DNA of 42,771 nucleotides from Fomitopsis serialis. Its lineage: Eukaryota > Basidiomycota > Agaricomycetes > Polyporales > Fomitopsidaceae. The stretch covers positions 1 through 42,771 of the forward strand of contig NW_025955300.1 in the NCBI RefSeq assembly GCF_022376445.1, read 5' to 3'. Positions within the stretch are counted from its first letter, which is position 1; each line of letters starts with the position of its first letter. The notes beneath the pieces are model-generated. The model was given only the letters and a program-made list of their open reading frames with translations, had not been told where the DNA came from and made no database searches. This document shows, piece by piece, positions 11,749 to 22,758 of the stretch. A program made the position numbers and the translations under genes.

Positions 11749-11846
11749 GATTGTCGCTACTGTGGCTTGACTGTGGCTACTCCGCCACGGTGGCTTACAG
11801 CTCGGTGCGTGGCTGGATTTTGTACATACCTTGTACCCAGATAACC

Positions 11847-14800
11847 ATGTCCAACTTCACGAATGCGAAAGCGGGCTCATCAATGTCGCCGACCGCAACT
11901 CCCAGGAATGCTCATCCAATAACTTTCCATGGGCCGGCGCCGTTCAACAGCAGGGCGTCTGCGAGCTTCGCTTCGTCTCAAGGCGCAAGCACTACGGGGT
12001 TGAGGTAGGGCACAAGTCGCGCAGCACATATGCCCGGACTGACTTGGTGAACGCTGCATTCCAGGTTGCAAGACGTGGCCCCCGGCATCGAACATGACCT
12101 CAAATCGCACCAACAGTGCACCCTGAAGAGCATGCAGACGTTCTTACTCAAATCGATCTTGCCTGGCGAGCAGGACCTCGACGGAAAGCTTGCAAGATGT
12201 ATGAAGGAGGCCGAGGAGATAAGTACGAGTCGTGAAATACTCGAACGGTTGGACGACCTGTGAGTAACGAGTAGAAGTCGTATACATACACGTGATCTAA
12301 TCCACACCACAGCAAGGATAAGTTGAGCTTTGGCGCATTTGAAAGCGCGATGTACATACCGTACATCAAGCTGACGAACGAGATTCTCGCGCAATGTCGC
12401 ACAGGGCTGCGGGAGTTAGGCCAACCGTCGGACCTGGACATCATATGTGTCTGCAACGATCCGAACGTAATCCTCGGCAACCATGACGAACAGATCACGC
12501 ATCGCAAGCCGGACCTAGTGTACATCAGCTGGCGTGGCATTTCGCGGGGGGGAAACCAAGCATCAAGCTGGGAAGTCGCGCGAGAATGGGCCTCGGCCTC
12601 GTTCACCGATGACAGCGACAACCTTTCACTTGGACTGGACTGGAGCCAAGTGCTGATGGCGGACGAGCTGAAGAAGACCAAATTCGAACCGGCACAGGTG
12701 AAGGACATTCGACTGTATAGTCCGTCTGAGGGCAAGGTCGTCCCATACGCGGATCCATCCAACTTCGTCACTGACATGGCGCTCGTGGTTCCGGCGCTGG
12801 TCTCATCCAAGACCGTCTCGTCTGTTCAAGATGCCGTGTTTGTTCGAACTCGACGTTCATACGAATCTGAATGTCCGTGCTCTGCAGACGCGAAGGTACC
12901 GACCGGTTCGAAGCGCAAAGCTTCGCATCCAGCTGTTGCGAGTAGTTCGAAACGGCGGAAGTTGAGCATCACGAGCACCAGACGAAGGGGGCCGAGCTCA
13001 ACCGGCAAGCGTGACAACAAGAAAGCGAAAGAGAACGATCCAAAGCGCCCGGCTCCGATGGTGCAGATGGCCATCTATGCTTCCGAAATGCTTTCTGTAG
13101 AGGGGCTGATCAGGGATCACGGACTGGGCATGCTGACCCAAGGTTTGTGTTCGTTCGCTGCTGTTTTGTTCGTGCTGACCACAACACATACAGACGATTG
13201 GACGTGGTTATGGTATTTCGACAGTGCGGGGGCGATTCAAGCGCAGGGCTTCAACATACTCGCACACACCGCAGACTTCGTGTTCATCTTGATGTTGCTC
13301 CAGCGCTTCAATCTCCCGCAGTGGGGGTTCCCGCAGGGGACGAATTCTGAGGCGAAACTCGACGTGGTTCGGGGTCTGCCCGAATCGCGAGATGAGAGCC
13401 CGGGACCGGCTGGTCACACAAGATTGATGCCCGCTGCACCGGGAGCCAAGACTTTCGAAGTGGTTGTAACGGACAGGAAGGGCGTGCCCAAAACCATGGT
13501 GGTGAATCCAACGCGCGTCCTCTACAAGCCCTCGCCTGTCCTGAAAGGGCGTCGAACAATGGTGCTTGAAGCGCAGGACCCGGACATGCCTATAACGTCT
13601 TATGTTGCGAAATGGTCCTACCCCCAGACGACACGTCACAATGAGGCCGAGACGATATGGATAGCTCGCGAAATCGTCGAGGAGGTAGACAAATCTGCGC
13701 TGGGAGCGATGACAGACGTGATTGCATTCAAGGACTTCTCGCATCTATCTACAAACACCATCCGAGGCCATCTCCGTCTAGTCAGTGACCCAACACAGTC
13801 GCTCATCGACGCTGAGCACTACGGGGAGCGCATCCTGCGGTGCATCTTCGAGGTGGAGTTCAAGCCATTGACGTATCTGTCCGACCTTGAGTTCGTGCGG
13901 GGCATAATCAATTGCATTCACTGTAAGTGTCTCCGCGTGATCTCTTCACGCGATGTGCTCAACGTCTTGATAGGCCATATGATTCTTTGGATCGGTAACG
14001 GCAAGTACAGAGTCGAACACACCGACGTCAGCTTTTGGAACTTGGGCGTTTGCCCGTTTTCGCTATGCATCAGGCTGCGCGACTTCGACCTTGCTCGTGT
14101 GGTGGTAGCCGGCCAGCCAAGCAAACCTCAAGGTTCGGAGAGGACGGGCACCGTTCCCTTCATGGCGCTTGACCTCTTGACGGAGGCCTATTGGAATGGT
14201 CAGCGCGAGCGACTCTATCGCCACGATCTAGAGGCATTCGTGTGGGTCGCGATGTACTTCGCTTGGGCTTTCGACGACGAGGGACTTGAAGACCTGACCT
14301 CCCCGGTCCAAGCCTGGCTGACGGGCGACTACGACCAATGCAGACTAGCGAAAGGCAACTTCCTCATGACCCGGGCGGGAGAGCTCCCAGATTGGATGAC
14401 GAGCGAAGACACCCCGCTGGGATACGCCCTGTCCTTTGCCAGGATGATTTCTCAGTGGCTAGTGGGAGAGGAGGCACAGCGCCGGAAGGCTGCAAACCCA
14501 AAGGTCGACGTTCTAGATCGATTCGCCAAGAAGAACCACCTTTCCCGAAGTCGTGGCGATGAACTTGAGGAAGCAAAGCATGACTTCGAAATCTTCTGGG
14601 CCGAAATCGAGGCCATTCACAGCGCAGTCAAGGATGTGGAGCCAACGCCCGAGCGGGTTAACTATTATATGGAGCGAGAGAAGAAGATCACGGCGTTGAA
14701 TACACAGCGCGAGGCGGAGGAGGCCAAATTGGACAGAGAAGCGAACGCGGAGGAAAGGGAACGGAAGAAGGCTAAGAGGGAGGCGGAGCAGGAGGCACGC

Positions 14801-14854
14801 AAGGAGCGCGACCGGAATATGCAGCTGAGGCGCAAGGTAATTTCTGTATTGTAA
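11847..14854 (+). CDS. FunK1-type fungal protein kinase A
   Basis: The FunK1 family is expanded in mushroom-forming fungi. Exons 11847-12004, 12065-12259, 12313-13142, 13194-13921 and 13973-14854 sum to 2,793 nt, or 930 residues. After an N-terminal regulatory region come a Lys/Arg-rich stretch (SKRRK, about 12,945), the N-lobe with YVAKWSYP (Lys534, likely ATP-binding), the catalytic loop HTDVSFWNL (His653, Asp655, Asn660; Thr replaces the Arg of HRD), the metal motif DFD (Asp674), the FunK1 signature RTGTVPFMALDLL, and YRHDLEAFVWV. The C-terminus is a charged Lys/Glu/Arg coiled coil. The last two introns are each 51 nt and stop-free, so the frame stays open if they are retained. An intron present in kinase C near residue 300 is exonic here (no matching donor). 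Confidence 0.88.
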
Positions 14855-15173
14855 CCATTGATCTGTACTCTCCATTGCTATCATACGACCGGACTTGGAT
14901 ACATACCTATGGACAGTTTCCTGCATTGAAGGTGCTACGTATACTATCTGTCGCTCGTCTCGTTCTCCACGGGCAGGCCCCGAACCACTAGTACTTGCGA
15001 CAAGCATAGGCGGTTATATACATATGTACGAAATTACTCGGTTCTGATGGGTATCCAGACTCGGACAGACTCACATGCGATGTGTCCACCGACGTGAGTG
15101 AGATCTCAGCCCACGCATGGCGCTTGCAGGAGGATATCGAGGTCAAAGCTCTGAGTGAAAGTGAGCGAGTCGC

Positions 15174-15205
15174 TTTCACTGTTGTCGATCGGTTCTTGAG
15201 ACTGA
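15174..15205 (+). promoter_or_regulatory. Conserved upstream block 1 (kinase B copy)
   Basis: This is the kinase B version of the block at 11,399-11,428, with TTGTCGATCGGTTCTTGAGA unchanged although the surroundings differ from copies A and C. Confidence 0.4.
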
Positions 15206-15473
15206 CTTTGCAAAAGCGGTGCAAATTCCTGAGGGTCGCGATGGTCGGACCGGGACCAGTCTGACAAAACGTCGAACGGTGCGCGCCGCATCAGCCTGAC
15301 GAACTTGCGCGCTTGAACTGCAGACGGCGAGACGAACGGTCATTCGGACGCAACTGCGAGAACGTACTTATCAGTACTACCAGCAAGAATTGATCTATAC
15401 CGCATGGTGACCTGGGGGGTACTCACCGGCGGCCGTGGATGTGGTGGTCCATCATCATCATGGTCTATGATAT

Positions 15474-15668
15474 TAGTCTCCGTAGCAGACCTGGTGGTAA
15501 TCCCGTTTATGGTCATTTGAGGGTGAAGCTGGAAGCCCTATGTAGACTCGAACTACTTATACACATATACTATACTACTAAGTTCGAAGCGATTGTGTCT
15601 ACATATATAGTCATTGGCTCGGTGCACCGTATACAGCAGACCTAAGAAGCCGACAAGCGTCTTTTAAT
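15474..15668. mobile_element. Possible small insertion in the kinase B promoter
   Basis: Aligning the three kinase promoters shows about 195 extra bases here. The A copy runs straight from TGGTCTATATGATGATAATC into TAAGTTGGCC, while B carries AT-rich sequence in between. The flanks read ATATTAGTCT on the left and ATATAGTCT on the right, which could be an imperfect target-site duplication. No clear terminal inverted repeats were found, so a MITE-like element, filler DNA or a deletion in the A/C ancestor are all possible. Confidence 0.3.
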
Positions 15669-15678
15669 ATAGTCTAAA

Positions 15679-15706
15679 TTGGCCGAGATCGTGTCCCGAT
15701 ATAGCC
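15679..15706 (+). promoter_or_regulatory. Conserved upstream block 2 (kinase B copy)
   Basis: This block is identical to 11,719-11,748 up to ATATAGCC and lies 75 bases before the kinase B ATG, directly after the B-specific insertion. Confidence 0.45.
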
Positions 15707-15780
15707 GTGCTTGTGGCTACGCGCTCAGGTTGTGACCGCTCGGTGCGTGGCTGGACTTTGTACTTTGTGCTTAGACAACC

Positions 15781-16845
15781 ATGTCCAGCTTCACGAATGC
15801 GAAAGCAGGCCCATCAATGCCGCCGCCCGCGACTCCTAGGAATGCTCACCCAAAACCCTTCCATCCGACGCCGTCCAACAACAGGGAGTCTGCGAGTTCC
15901 GCTTCGTTTCAACTTGAAGGTGCAAGCAATACGAGGATGAGGTATGGTACAAGTCGCGCAGCACATACGCCCGGACTGACTTGGTGATTCTGAATGTTGC
16001 GTGCCAGAATGAAGTGCTGCCGCGTGACGTCTTCGCGCTTGCGCGATGTACTTAACGTCTTGATAGGCCACAAACTCCTGCGGATCGGTAACGGCAAGCA
16101 CAGAATCGAACACACCGACATCAGCTTTTGGAACTTGGCCGTTGACCTACGTTCGCTGCGCATCAGGGTGCGCGACTTCGACCGTGCTCGCGTGGTGGTA
16201 GTCGACCAGCCAAGCAAACCTCAAGCGTCGGAGAGGACGGGTACCATTCCCTTCATGGCGCTTGACCTCTTGAGGGACGCCTATTGGAATGGCAATCTCA
16301 AGCGAATCTATCGCCACGATTTGGAGTCATTCGTGTGGGTCGTGTTGTACTTCGCTTGGGCCTTTGACGACGAGGGACGTGAAGACATGGACTCCCCAGT
16401 TCACGCCTGGCTGACGGCCGACTACGAACAATGTAGACGAGCGAAAGGCGACTTCCTCATGATCCGCGCGAAACAGCGCCCAGACAATAGGACTCACGAG
16501 AGCGGAGATGATGGAGACGACAGAGACGACGGCCTCGAATACGTCCCGTTCTTTGCCAGGCAGCTGAGGGACTGGCTAGTGGCCGAGCGCCTGCGGCAGC
16601 AGACAAAGGCGAGCGGCGATCCTCGCAATCCATTCACCGAGAGCAAACGGCAAGCTCGCGGAAAGAAGAGAAAGAAACGACTTTTACCGGAAGGAAATCA
16701 TGACGAGGAACCTCTTCAAGAAGCAAAGCGTGACTTCGATAGCTTCTGGAATGAATTCGAGTATATTCGCAAGGCAAGCAAGGATGTGAAAATGACGCCT
16801 GAGGGGGTCGAATACTTTAAGTCGCGAGAGAAGAAGCTTACTTAA
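15781..16845 (+). pseudogene. Shortened FunK1 kinase B lacking the N-lobe
   Basis: Exon 1 (15781-15941) matches exon 1 of kinases A and C (MSSFTNAKAG and following). After the intron, the sequence jumps straight to the catalytic C-lobe: about 1.9 kb equivalent to 12,053-13,917 of kinase A is gone, including the ATP lysine. The new second exon (16008-16845) starts in what was the last intron, which now reads as coding, and continues in frame to HTDISFWNL, RDFDRA, RTGTIPFMALDLL and YRHDLESFVWV. Together they give an uninterrupted 332 codons. A stop (TAA) at 16843-16845 cuts the C-terminal coiled coil; homology continues out of frame to about 17,025. Without an N-lobe it cannot be an ordinary kinase. 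It is either a pseudogene or a shortened, possibly dominant-negative, product. Confidence 0.75.
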
Positions 16846-17025
16846 GGAGTTGAAGAAGTTGAAGGCACGGCGCAAGTGGGAGGAGGCCGAAAGGAACAGA
16901 GCAGCGGATGCGAAGGAAAGGGAACGGAAGATGGCTAGGAGGGAGGCGGAGCAGGAGGCACGCGAGGAGCGCGACCGGCTTCTGAAGCTGAAGCGCAAGG
17001 TAACTTCTGCAGCGTAGTCAACCAT

Positions 17026-17427
17026 AAATATTCTTCAATGCCATCGTACGACTGGGCTTGGATACATATTGTCAGTTTCCTGCATTGAATTTGAAGGTGC
17101 TACGTATACAACTTGTCGCTCGTCTCATTCTTCGCGGGCGGTGCAGGGCCCTCGAACCACTTGCGACAACCATAGGCGGCCGAACTTGATGTGGGCGGGG
17201 TGAAGTCGAAGCATTCATATGAAACGTTATGGTGGTAAGCAGAGTTAAGTCGTGCAGAGTCTACATCAGCTTGGTAGCTCCTTCGACCACGGCCCTCTGA
17301 AACTTCGGCCTCCAGCTCTTCATGGATGCTCATGAGACGCTCAACGTCCTCATGATCGCGGGACCGCGGGCGACTCGCTGTGGCTACTGTTCGTACATAC
17401 AAATGCGTTACTTCGTTCAAGGCTTCA
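17026..17427. other. Junction between kinase B and hydrolase B
   Basis: The first 150 bases match the 3' flank of kinases A and C. The next 200 bases (about 17,180-17,377) have no counterpart in copy 1 and no recognised gene. The shared block with copy 1 resumes at about 17,378, which is therefore the left breakpoint of the second duplicate. Confidence 0.5.
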
Positions 17428-18362
17428 TTACGGCGCAGTCATGCCGCTCATTACCTTGTACAATCCTTCCATCGGGCGTTTGCTGAGCCGTTCACTCCAA
17501 AATCGCATAATCGGCTCCCAATCCTCCTTGGACGCGGGCATACCGTCTCGCGAGCCCATCTTCACCGCTAGAAAGTGCCTGAACCCTTTCCTGAACGCCG
17601 AGACGTCCCCCGCCTTCAGCGCGCTCTCCGCGGGCCGCGGGCGATGGAACAACAACACGGGCGTCGGGCAGAGCGTCGACAGCGTCGGGTACGACAGCAG
17701 CGGACCACTCACGCCCACGACCGTCCCAAGTGGGCGCACCGCGTATTCTGCATCCCCGCGCTGCTTCTCTAGCTCTGCGCGCCACCACCGGAGCACAAAC
17801 TCGGCAGCGACGCCCCCGCCCTGGGCGAACCCGAAGAAGTGGATCCGCCCGCCCGGCCAGGCGCAGTCTTGGGTGAGGTGCGCGAGGACGCGATCGAGGA
17901 GCTCGAGTGCGGGCGTGGGGTTCGGCCGCTCGAGGAGCTCGCCGAGCGGGTCGAAGGATGCGTACCATTGGAAGGCCTGCTCGTACAGGAAGGGAACCCT
18001 AGACGGGGCTAGCCGTTACGAGAAACTACAACAGCGTGTACGAGGGAGGGAGGACTCACTGTTCGGGGGCGCGCAGCGCGAGCGTGGCTGTCTGCGGGAG
18101 CTTCAGCTGGCGGCCCAGCTTGCCAAACGGCACATGCGTGTCGCCTGTCCGTCCCATCAGCTCTTACGTGCGTACGATGCCTCGCAGACTCGGCTTTTGG
18201 CATACCTAACCCGTGTAGTAGGATGAGGAGGTTCTCGTCCGTGCCATCATCGCTGGGATTGTACGTGAACGGGACGGGTATAGAGGATATCGATGCCTTG
18301 GGCGATGGCTTCGTCTTCGGACTGTGGCTGCCGGTAGCCTCTTGCACCTGAAGATCAGACAT
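17428..18362 (-). CDS. Alpha/beta-hydrolase-fold protein B, phospholipase/carboxylesterase-like
   Basis: A close duplicate of hydrolase A with the same three-exon layout and the same start (MSDLQVQEATGSHSP). It has LLILLHGLG before the first intron and the elbow GFAQGGG, again with Ala at the nucleophile position. Differences from A are mostly single substitutions (for example TQRGDAG versus KQRGDAE) and a two- to three-residue insertion in the N-terminal tail (KASISSIP). The stop is TAA instead of TGA. That both copies keep open frames argues that the protein is used even without the classical Ser. It is divergent from kinase C. Confidence 0.8.
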
Positions 18363-19263
18363 AATGTCCTTGATGACTGAAGCTTTGATCACTGCAGAGT
18401 ACCGCTCGTTATTGCCCGCCGTTCTGGGCTGTGGCGGGGATGGTGCATGGTGGTTCGGGACGACCGTGCGCGTGAACCTTGCAGTCAGTGATGCGGAGCG
18501 CTCTGATCTCCCTCGCCTCCTGCCATCTGACGCTCGTCAAATAGGTACGCTCGTCGCTCGCCATGGTCCGCTTTGTTGGCAATGTATCAGTCGCGTCGTG
18601 CACGGGCCAGCTGCTCTTGATCCAGGTTCTGGCGTGGATGGCCACCTCGGCTCGCTGTCCACCGCACTGGCACTGGAGCGCGGTAGACACACCTTGACAT
18701 GGGTTTGTTCTGCATCCGACGCGCGTTGGCATTCGATACATATCAATTGTGAGTCTCGAATTGATATTCTCGTGCTCCAGTTGCAAACGGAGGGCTGCGC
18801 GAGCCCTCCATGCCAGCATTCAGCGTCGCATCCCTGGCTTCCAGCGAGCGCATGCCTTACGGTCGTTTCGTCTCCAGCCGGTCGAGGAGGTCGCAGGTGT
18901 GCGTCCGACACTACTAAAGCGCTCAACGCTCTGCGCCGTTACGAGGCTGCATATGTATGTAAATCTCCGCTTGGCCATCGATCCACTTCTTGCCTCCGCT
19001 CCTTCAACTGGTACGAGACTCGTACCGCCTCCGAGTCAGGTTCTTCGCTGACGCCACTGGCCAGAGTTCTGGGCCGGCGTCGAGATCAAGACACATTCAA
19101 TCCGGGAGGTCTCTGGGCACTTTAATACACTTAGGCCTTCTCGGAAAGACTCATATGCATTGTGTTCACCGGGGCGAGTGAGATCTCAATCAGCAGGCAT
19201 GCAGGAAGGATATCGAGCGCCTACTATAAGTCCCTAGTCGCGGTCAAGGTTCTGAGTGAGTCG

Positions 19264-19293
19264 CTTTCACTGTTGTCGATCGGTTCTTGAGAT
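19264..19293 (+). promoter_or_regulatory. Conserved upstream block 1 (kinase C copy)
   Basis: The third copy of the TTGTCGATCGGTTCTTGAGA block seen upstream of kinases A and B. Confidence 0.4.
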
Positions 19294-19570
19294 TGACCTA
19301 TGTACGTAGGTCTCTGCAGAAGCGTTGCAGACTCCTGAGCGACACGCCGGTCTGGTAATCTGACGAATGTCGAACGGCAGGCGCCACGGCCAACTTGCGC
19401 GCGCTTAAACTGTCGAGACGGCGAGAAGAGGTCGTCTGAACGCAGCAGCGAGAACGTACATATCAGACCTACTACTACCAGCAAGCATTGATCTATACCG
19501 CATGGTGAGTTGAGGAGTACTGATCCGTGGATGTGGTGGTCCGTCATGGTCTATATGATGATAATCTAAG

Positions 19571-19598
19571 TTGGCCGAGATCGTGTCCCGATATAGCC
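19571..19598 (+). promoter_or_regulatory. Conserved upstream block 2 (kinase C copy)
   Basis: The third copy of the block with the ATCG-tgtcc-CGAT dyad, 101 bases before the kinase C ATG. Confidence 0.45.
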
Positions 19599-19698
19599 AT
19601 GATTGTCGCTACTGTGGCTTGACTGTGGCTACTCCGCCACGGTGGCTTACAGCTCGGTGCGTGGCTGGATTTTGTACATACCTTGTACCCAGATAACC

Positions 19699-22600
19699 AT
19701 GCCAAACTTCACGAATGCGAAAGCGGGCTCATCAATGTCGCCGACCGCAACTCCCAGGAATGCTCATCCAATAACTTTCCATGGGCCGGCGCCGTTCAAC
19801 AACAGGGCGTCTGCGAGCTTCGCTTCGTCTCAAGGCGCAAGCACTACGGGGTTGAGGTAGGGCACAAGTCGCGCAGCACATATGCCCGGACTGACTTGGT
19901 GAACGCTGCATTCCAGGTTGCAAGACGTGGCCCCCGGCATCGAACATGACCTCAAATCGCACCAACAGTGCTCCCTGAAGAGCATGCAGACGTTCTTACT
20001 GAAATCGATCTTGCCTGGCGAGCAGGACCTCGACGGAAAGCTTGCAAGATGTATGAAGGAGGCCGAGGAGATAAGTACGAGTCGTGAAATACTCGAACGG
20101 TTGGACGAGCTGTGAGTAACGAGTAGAAGTCGTATGTATACATGTGATCTAATACATATCGCAGCAAAAATAAGCTGAGCTTTGGCGATTGTGAAAGCGC
20201 GATGTACATACCGTACATCGCGCTGACGAACGAGATTCTCGCGCAATGTCGCACAGGGCTGCGGGAGTTAGGCCAACCGTCGGACCTGGACATCATATGT
20301 GTCTGCAACGATCCGAACGTAATCCTCGGCAACCATGACGAACAGATCACGCATCGCAAGCCAGACCTAGTGTACATCAGCTGGCGTGGCATATCTCGGG
20401 GTGGCAAACGAGCGACAAGCTGGGACATCGCGCGACAATGGGCCGTGGGCGCGTTCAGCAAGAAGCTTCCACTTAGACTAGATTGGAGTCAAGTGCTGAT
20501 GGTGGACGAGCTGAAGAAGACCACGCTCGACACGGAACAGATGAGGGACATTCGAGTTTATAACCCGTCTCAGGGTCAAGCCATCCCATACGCGGATCCG
20601 GCCAAATCCGTCAATGGCATGACGCTCGAGGTTCCGGCGCTGGTCACACCGAAGCCCGTTCCGTCTGCGAATGGTATGGTGTTTTTGAACTCGACGTTTA
20701 TGCGACTCTGACCGTCTGTGTTCTGCAGACGCGAAGGTATCGACCGGTTCGAAGCGCAAGTCTTCGCAGCCAGCTGATGCGAGTAGTTCGAAACGGCGGA
20801 AGACGGACACCAAACTCACGGGGCTGACCAAAGACGTCACGGTTGGCAGGGACAACAAGCACGCGAAAGAGAACCATCCAAGCCGCCCGGCCCCGATGGT
20901 GCAGATGGCCATCTACGCCTCCGAAATGCTTGCTGTAGAGGGGCTAATCAGGAATCACGCACTGGGCATGCTTACCCAAGGTTTGTGTTTGTTCGGCGCT
21001 GTCTTGTCCGGGCTGACCACAACACATACAGATGATTGGACGTGGTTATGGTATTTCGACAGCGCGGGGGCGGTCCAAGCGCAGGGCTTCAATATACTCG
21101 CACACACCGCAGACTTCGTGCTCATCTTGATGTTGCTCCAGCGCTTCAAGCTCCCGCAGTGGGGGTTTCCGGAGGGGACGAACTCTGAGGCGAGACTCGA
21201 CGTGATCCGGTGTCTATCTCCACCGCGAGCTGAGATCCCGGGACCGGCTGGTGGCACAAGAGACCCGGCACGTCAGCCGGTCGAGACCTTCGAAGTCGTT
21301 GGAACGGGCAAGGATGATTTGCCCAAGACCATGGTGGTGGATCCAGAGCGTATTCTGCACAAGCCCTCGCCTATTCTGAGAGGGCGTCGAACAATGGTGC
21401 TTGAGGCGCAGGACCCGGGCATGCCTACAATGTCTTACGTCGCGAAATGGTCATATCCCGAGACGATACGCTGCAATGAGGCCAAGGCGATCTGGATAGC
21501 TCGCGAGATTGTCGAGGACATGGACAAAGAGGCGCTGGGATCGCTGACAGACGTGGTCGCATTCAAGGACTTCGCGCACCTGTCTACAGACAACATCCGA
21601 CGCCATCTCCGTCTATTCAGCGACCCCACACAGTCGCTCGTCGACGCTGAGTACCACGGGGAGCGCATTCTGCGGTGCATCTTCGAGGTGAAGCTCAAGC
21701 CATTGACGTATCTGACCGGCTTCGAGTTCGTGCGGGGCATAATCGATTGCATTAAATGTAAGTGTCTCCGCGTGATCGATTTGTGCGATGTCCTCAACGT
21801 CTTGACAGGTCACAAACTCCTGTGGATCGGTAATGGCAAGCACAGAATCGAACACACCGACCTGAGCTTTTGGAACCTTGGCGTTTGCCCATTTTCGCTG
21901 CGCGTCAGGGTGCGCGACCTCGACCTTGCTCGTGTGGTGATAGTTGGCCAGCCAAGCCAACCTCAAGGGTCAGAGAGGACGGGCACCATCCCGTTCATGG
22001 CGCTTGACCTATTGGACGACGCCTACTGGAAAGGTGATCTCGAGCGCCTCTATCGCCACGATCTGGAGGCCTTCGTGTGGGTCACGGTGTACTACGCTTG
22101 GGCCTTCAACGACGAAGGAGTTGAAGACGAGGCTTCCCCAGTTCAAGCCTGGCTGACGAACGACTACGACCTATGCAGACTCAAGAAGGTTACCTTCCTT
22201 GCGCGTCAGGCGATCCATGAACTCCCGGACTACAAAACGAGCCAGGGCAAAGACTCCACGCTCGGAATAGTCCTGTCCTTTGCCAGGCGGCTTTCTCGCT
22301 GGCTAAACATAGAGCGCTCGCTCCAGTCAGCTACAAACCCACACTGGCCTGATCCTTTCGATGAGTACGCTGACGACGGTGTCGAGAATGAGCCACTCTT
22401 CTCAGATGGGAAACATGGCGATAAGCTCCAAGACGCAGTTCGTGTTTTCGATCACCTCTGGGATCACCTCAAGGGTTTTCGCTCGGTAGTCAAGGGCGTG
22501 GAGGTGACGCCTGAGCGGGTTGAATATTACATGGAACGAGAGAAGAAGATCGAGAAGTTGAAGGCGCAGCGTAGGGCGGAGGAGGACAGATTGGACAGAG

Positions 22601-22758
22601 AAGCAGACGCGAAGGAAAGGGGACGGAAGAAGGCTAAGAAGGCGGCGGAGGAGGAGGCACGAGAGGAGTGCGACCGGCTTCTGGATCTGTACTCTCCGTT
22701 GCTATCATACGACCGGACTTGGTTACATACCTACATTTTGGACGATTTCCTGCATTGA
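19699..22758 (+). CDS. FunK1-type fungal protein kinase C
   Basis: Exons 19699-19856, 19917-20111, 20165-20673, 20729-20980, 21032-21757 and 21809-22758 sum to 2,790 nt, or 929 residues. Domain order is as in kinase A: N-terminal regulatory part, basic stretch, N-lobe with YVAKWSYP, HTDLSFWNL, RVRDLDLARV (DLD where A has DFD), RTGTIPFMALDLL, YRHDLEAFVWV, and a charged C-terminal coiled coil. Intron 20674-20728 (55 nt) contains a stop and must be spliced; the same place is exonic in kinase A. A deletion of about 40 bases near the end changes the last 20 residues relative to A (LDLYSPLLSYDRTW and following). The first two exons are almost identical to A; the rest is clearly diverged. Confidence 0.87.

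Larger units (their letters stand above)
10517..11846. promoter_or_regulatory. Divergent promoter region between hydrolase A and kinase A
   Basis: These 1.33 kb separate two outward-facing genes and are repeated almost exactly at 18,363-19,698. No recognisable gene lies inside. The last 570 bases before kinase A are also related to the region upstream of kinase B (about 15,060-15,780), and contain two blocks preserved in all three copies (11,399-11,428 and 11,719-11,748). Confidence 0.6.
9542..15050. repeat. Segmental duplication, copy 1 (hydrolase A + kinase A)
   Basis: This block of about 5.5 kb reappears at about 17,378-22,895. Equivalent landmarks are offset by 7,840 nt (hydrolase stop), 7,846 nt (hydrolase start) and 7,852 nt (kinase start), so the copies are colinear with only small indels. 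At the left edge similarity begins just before the shared TACAAATGCGTTACTTCGTT. At the right edge it fades after ACTCGGTTCTGA near 15,044 (copy 1) and 22,886 (copy 2). Similarity is near identity over the shared promoter and the 5' kinase exons and lower over the kinase C-terminal half. Confidence 0.9.
14855..15780. other. Region between kinases A and B: 3' flank, promoter copy, insertion
   Basis: The first 190 bases are the shared 3' flank of the kinases (GTGCTACGTATAC and following). From about 15,060 the sequence is a diverged copy of the 570-bp upstream region of kinases A and C, carrying both conserved blocks. A segment of about 195 bp absent from the other two copies interrupts it at about 15,474-15,668. 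No separate gene is seen. Confidence 0.6.
18363..19698. promoter_or_regulatory. Divergent promoter region between hydrolase B and kinase C
   Basis: This is the copy of 10,517-11,846, with a few short indels. No gene was recognised inside. It carries both conserved blocks, at about 19,264-19,293 and 19,571-19,598. Confidence 0.6.
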
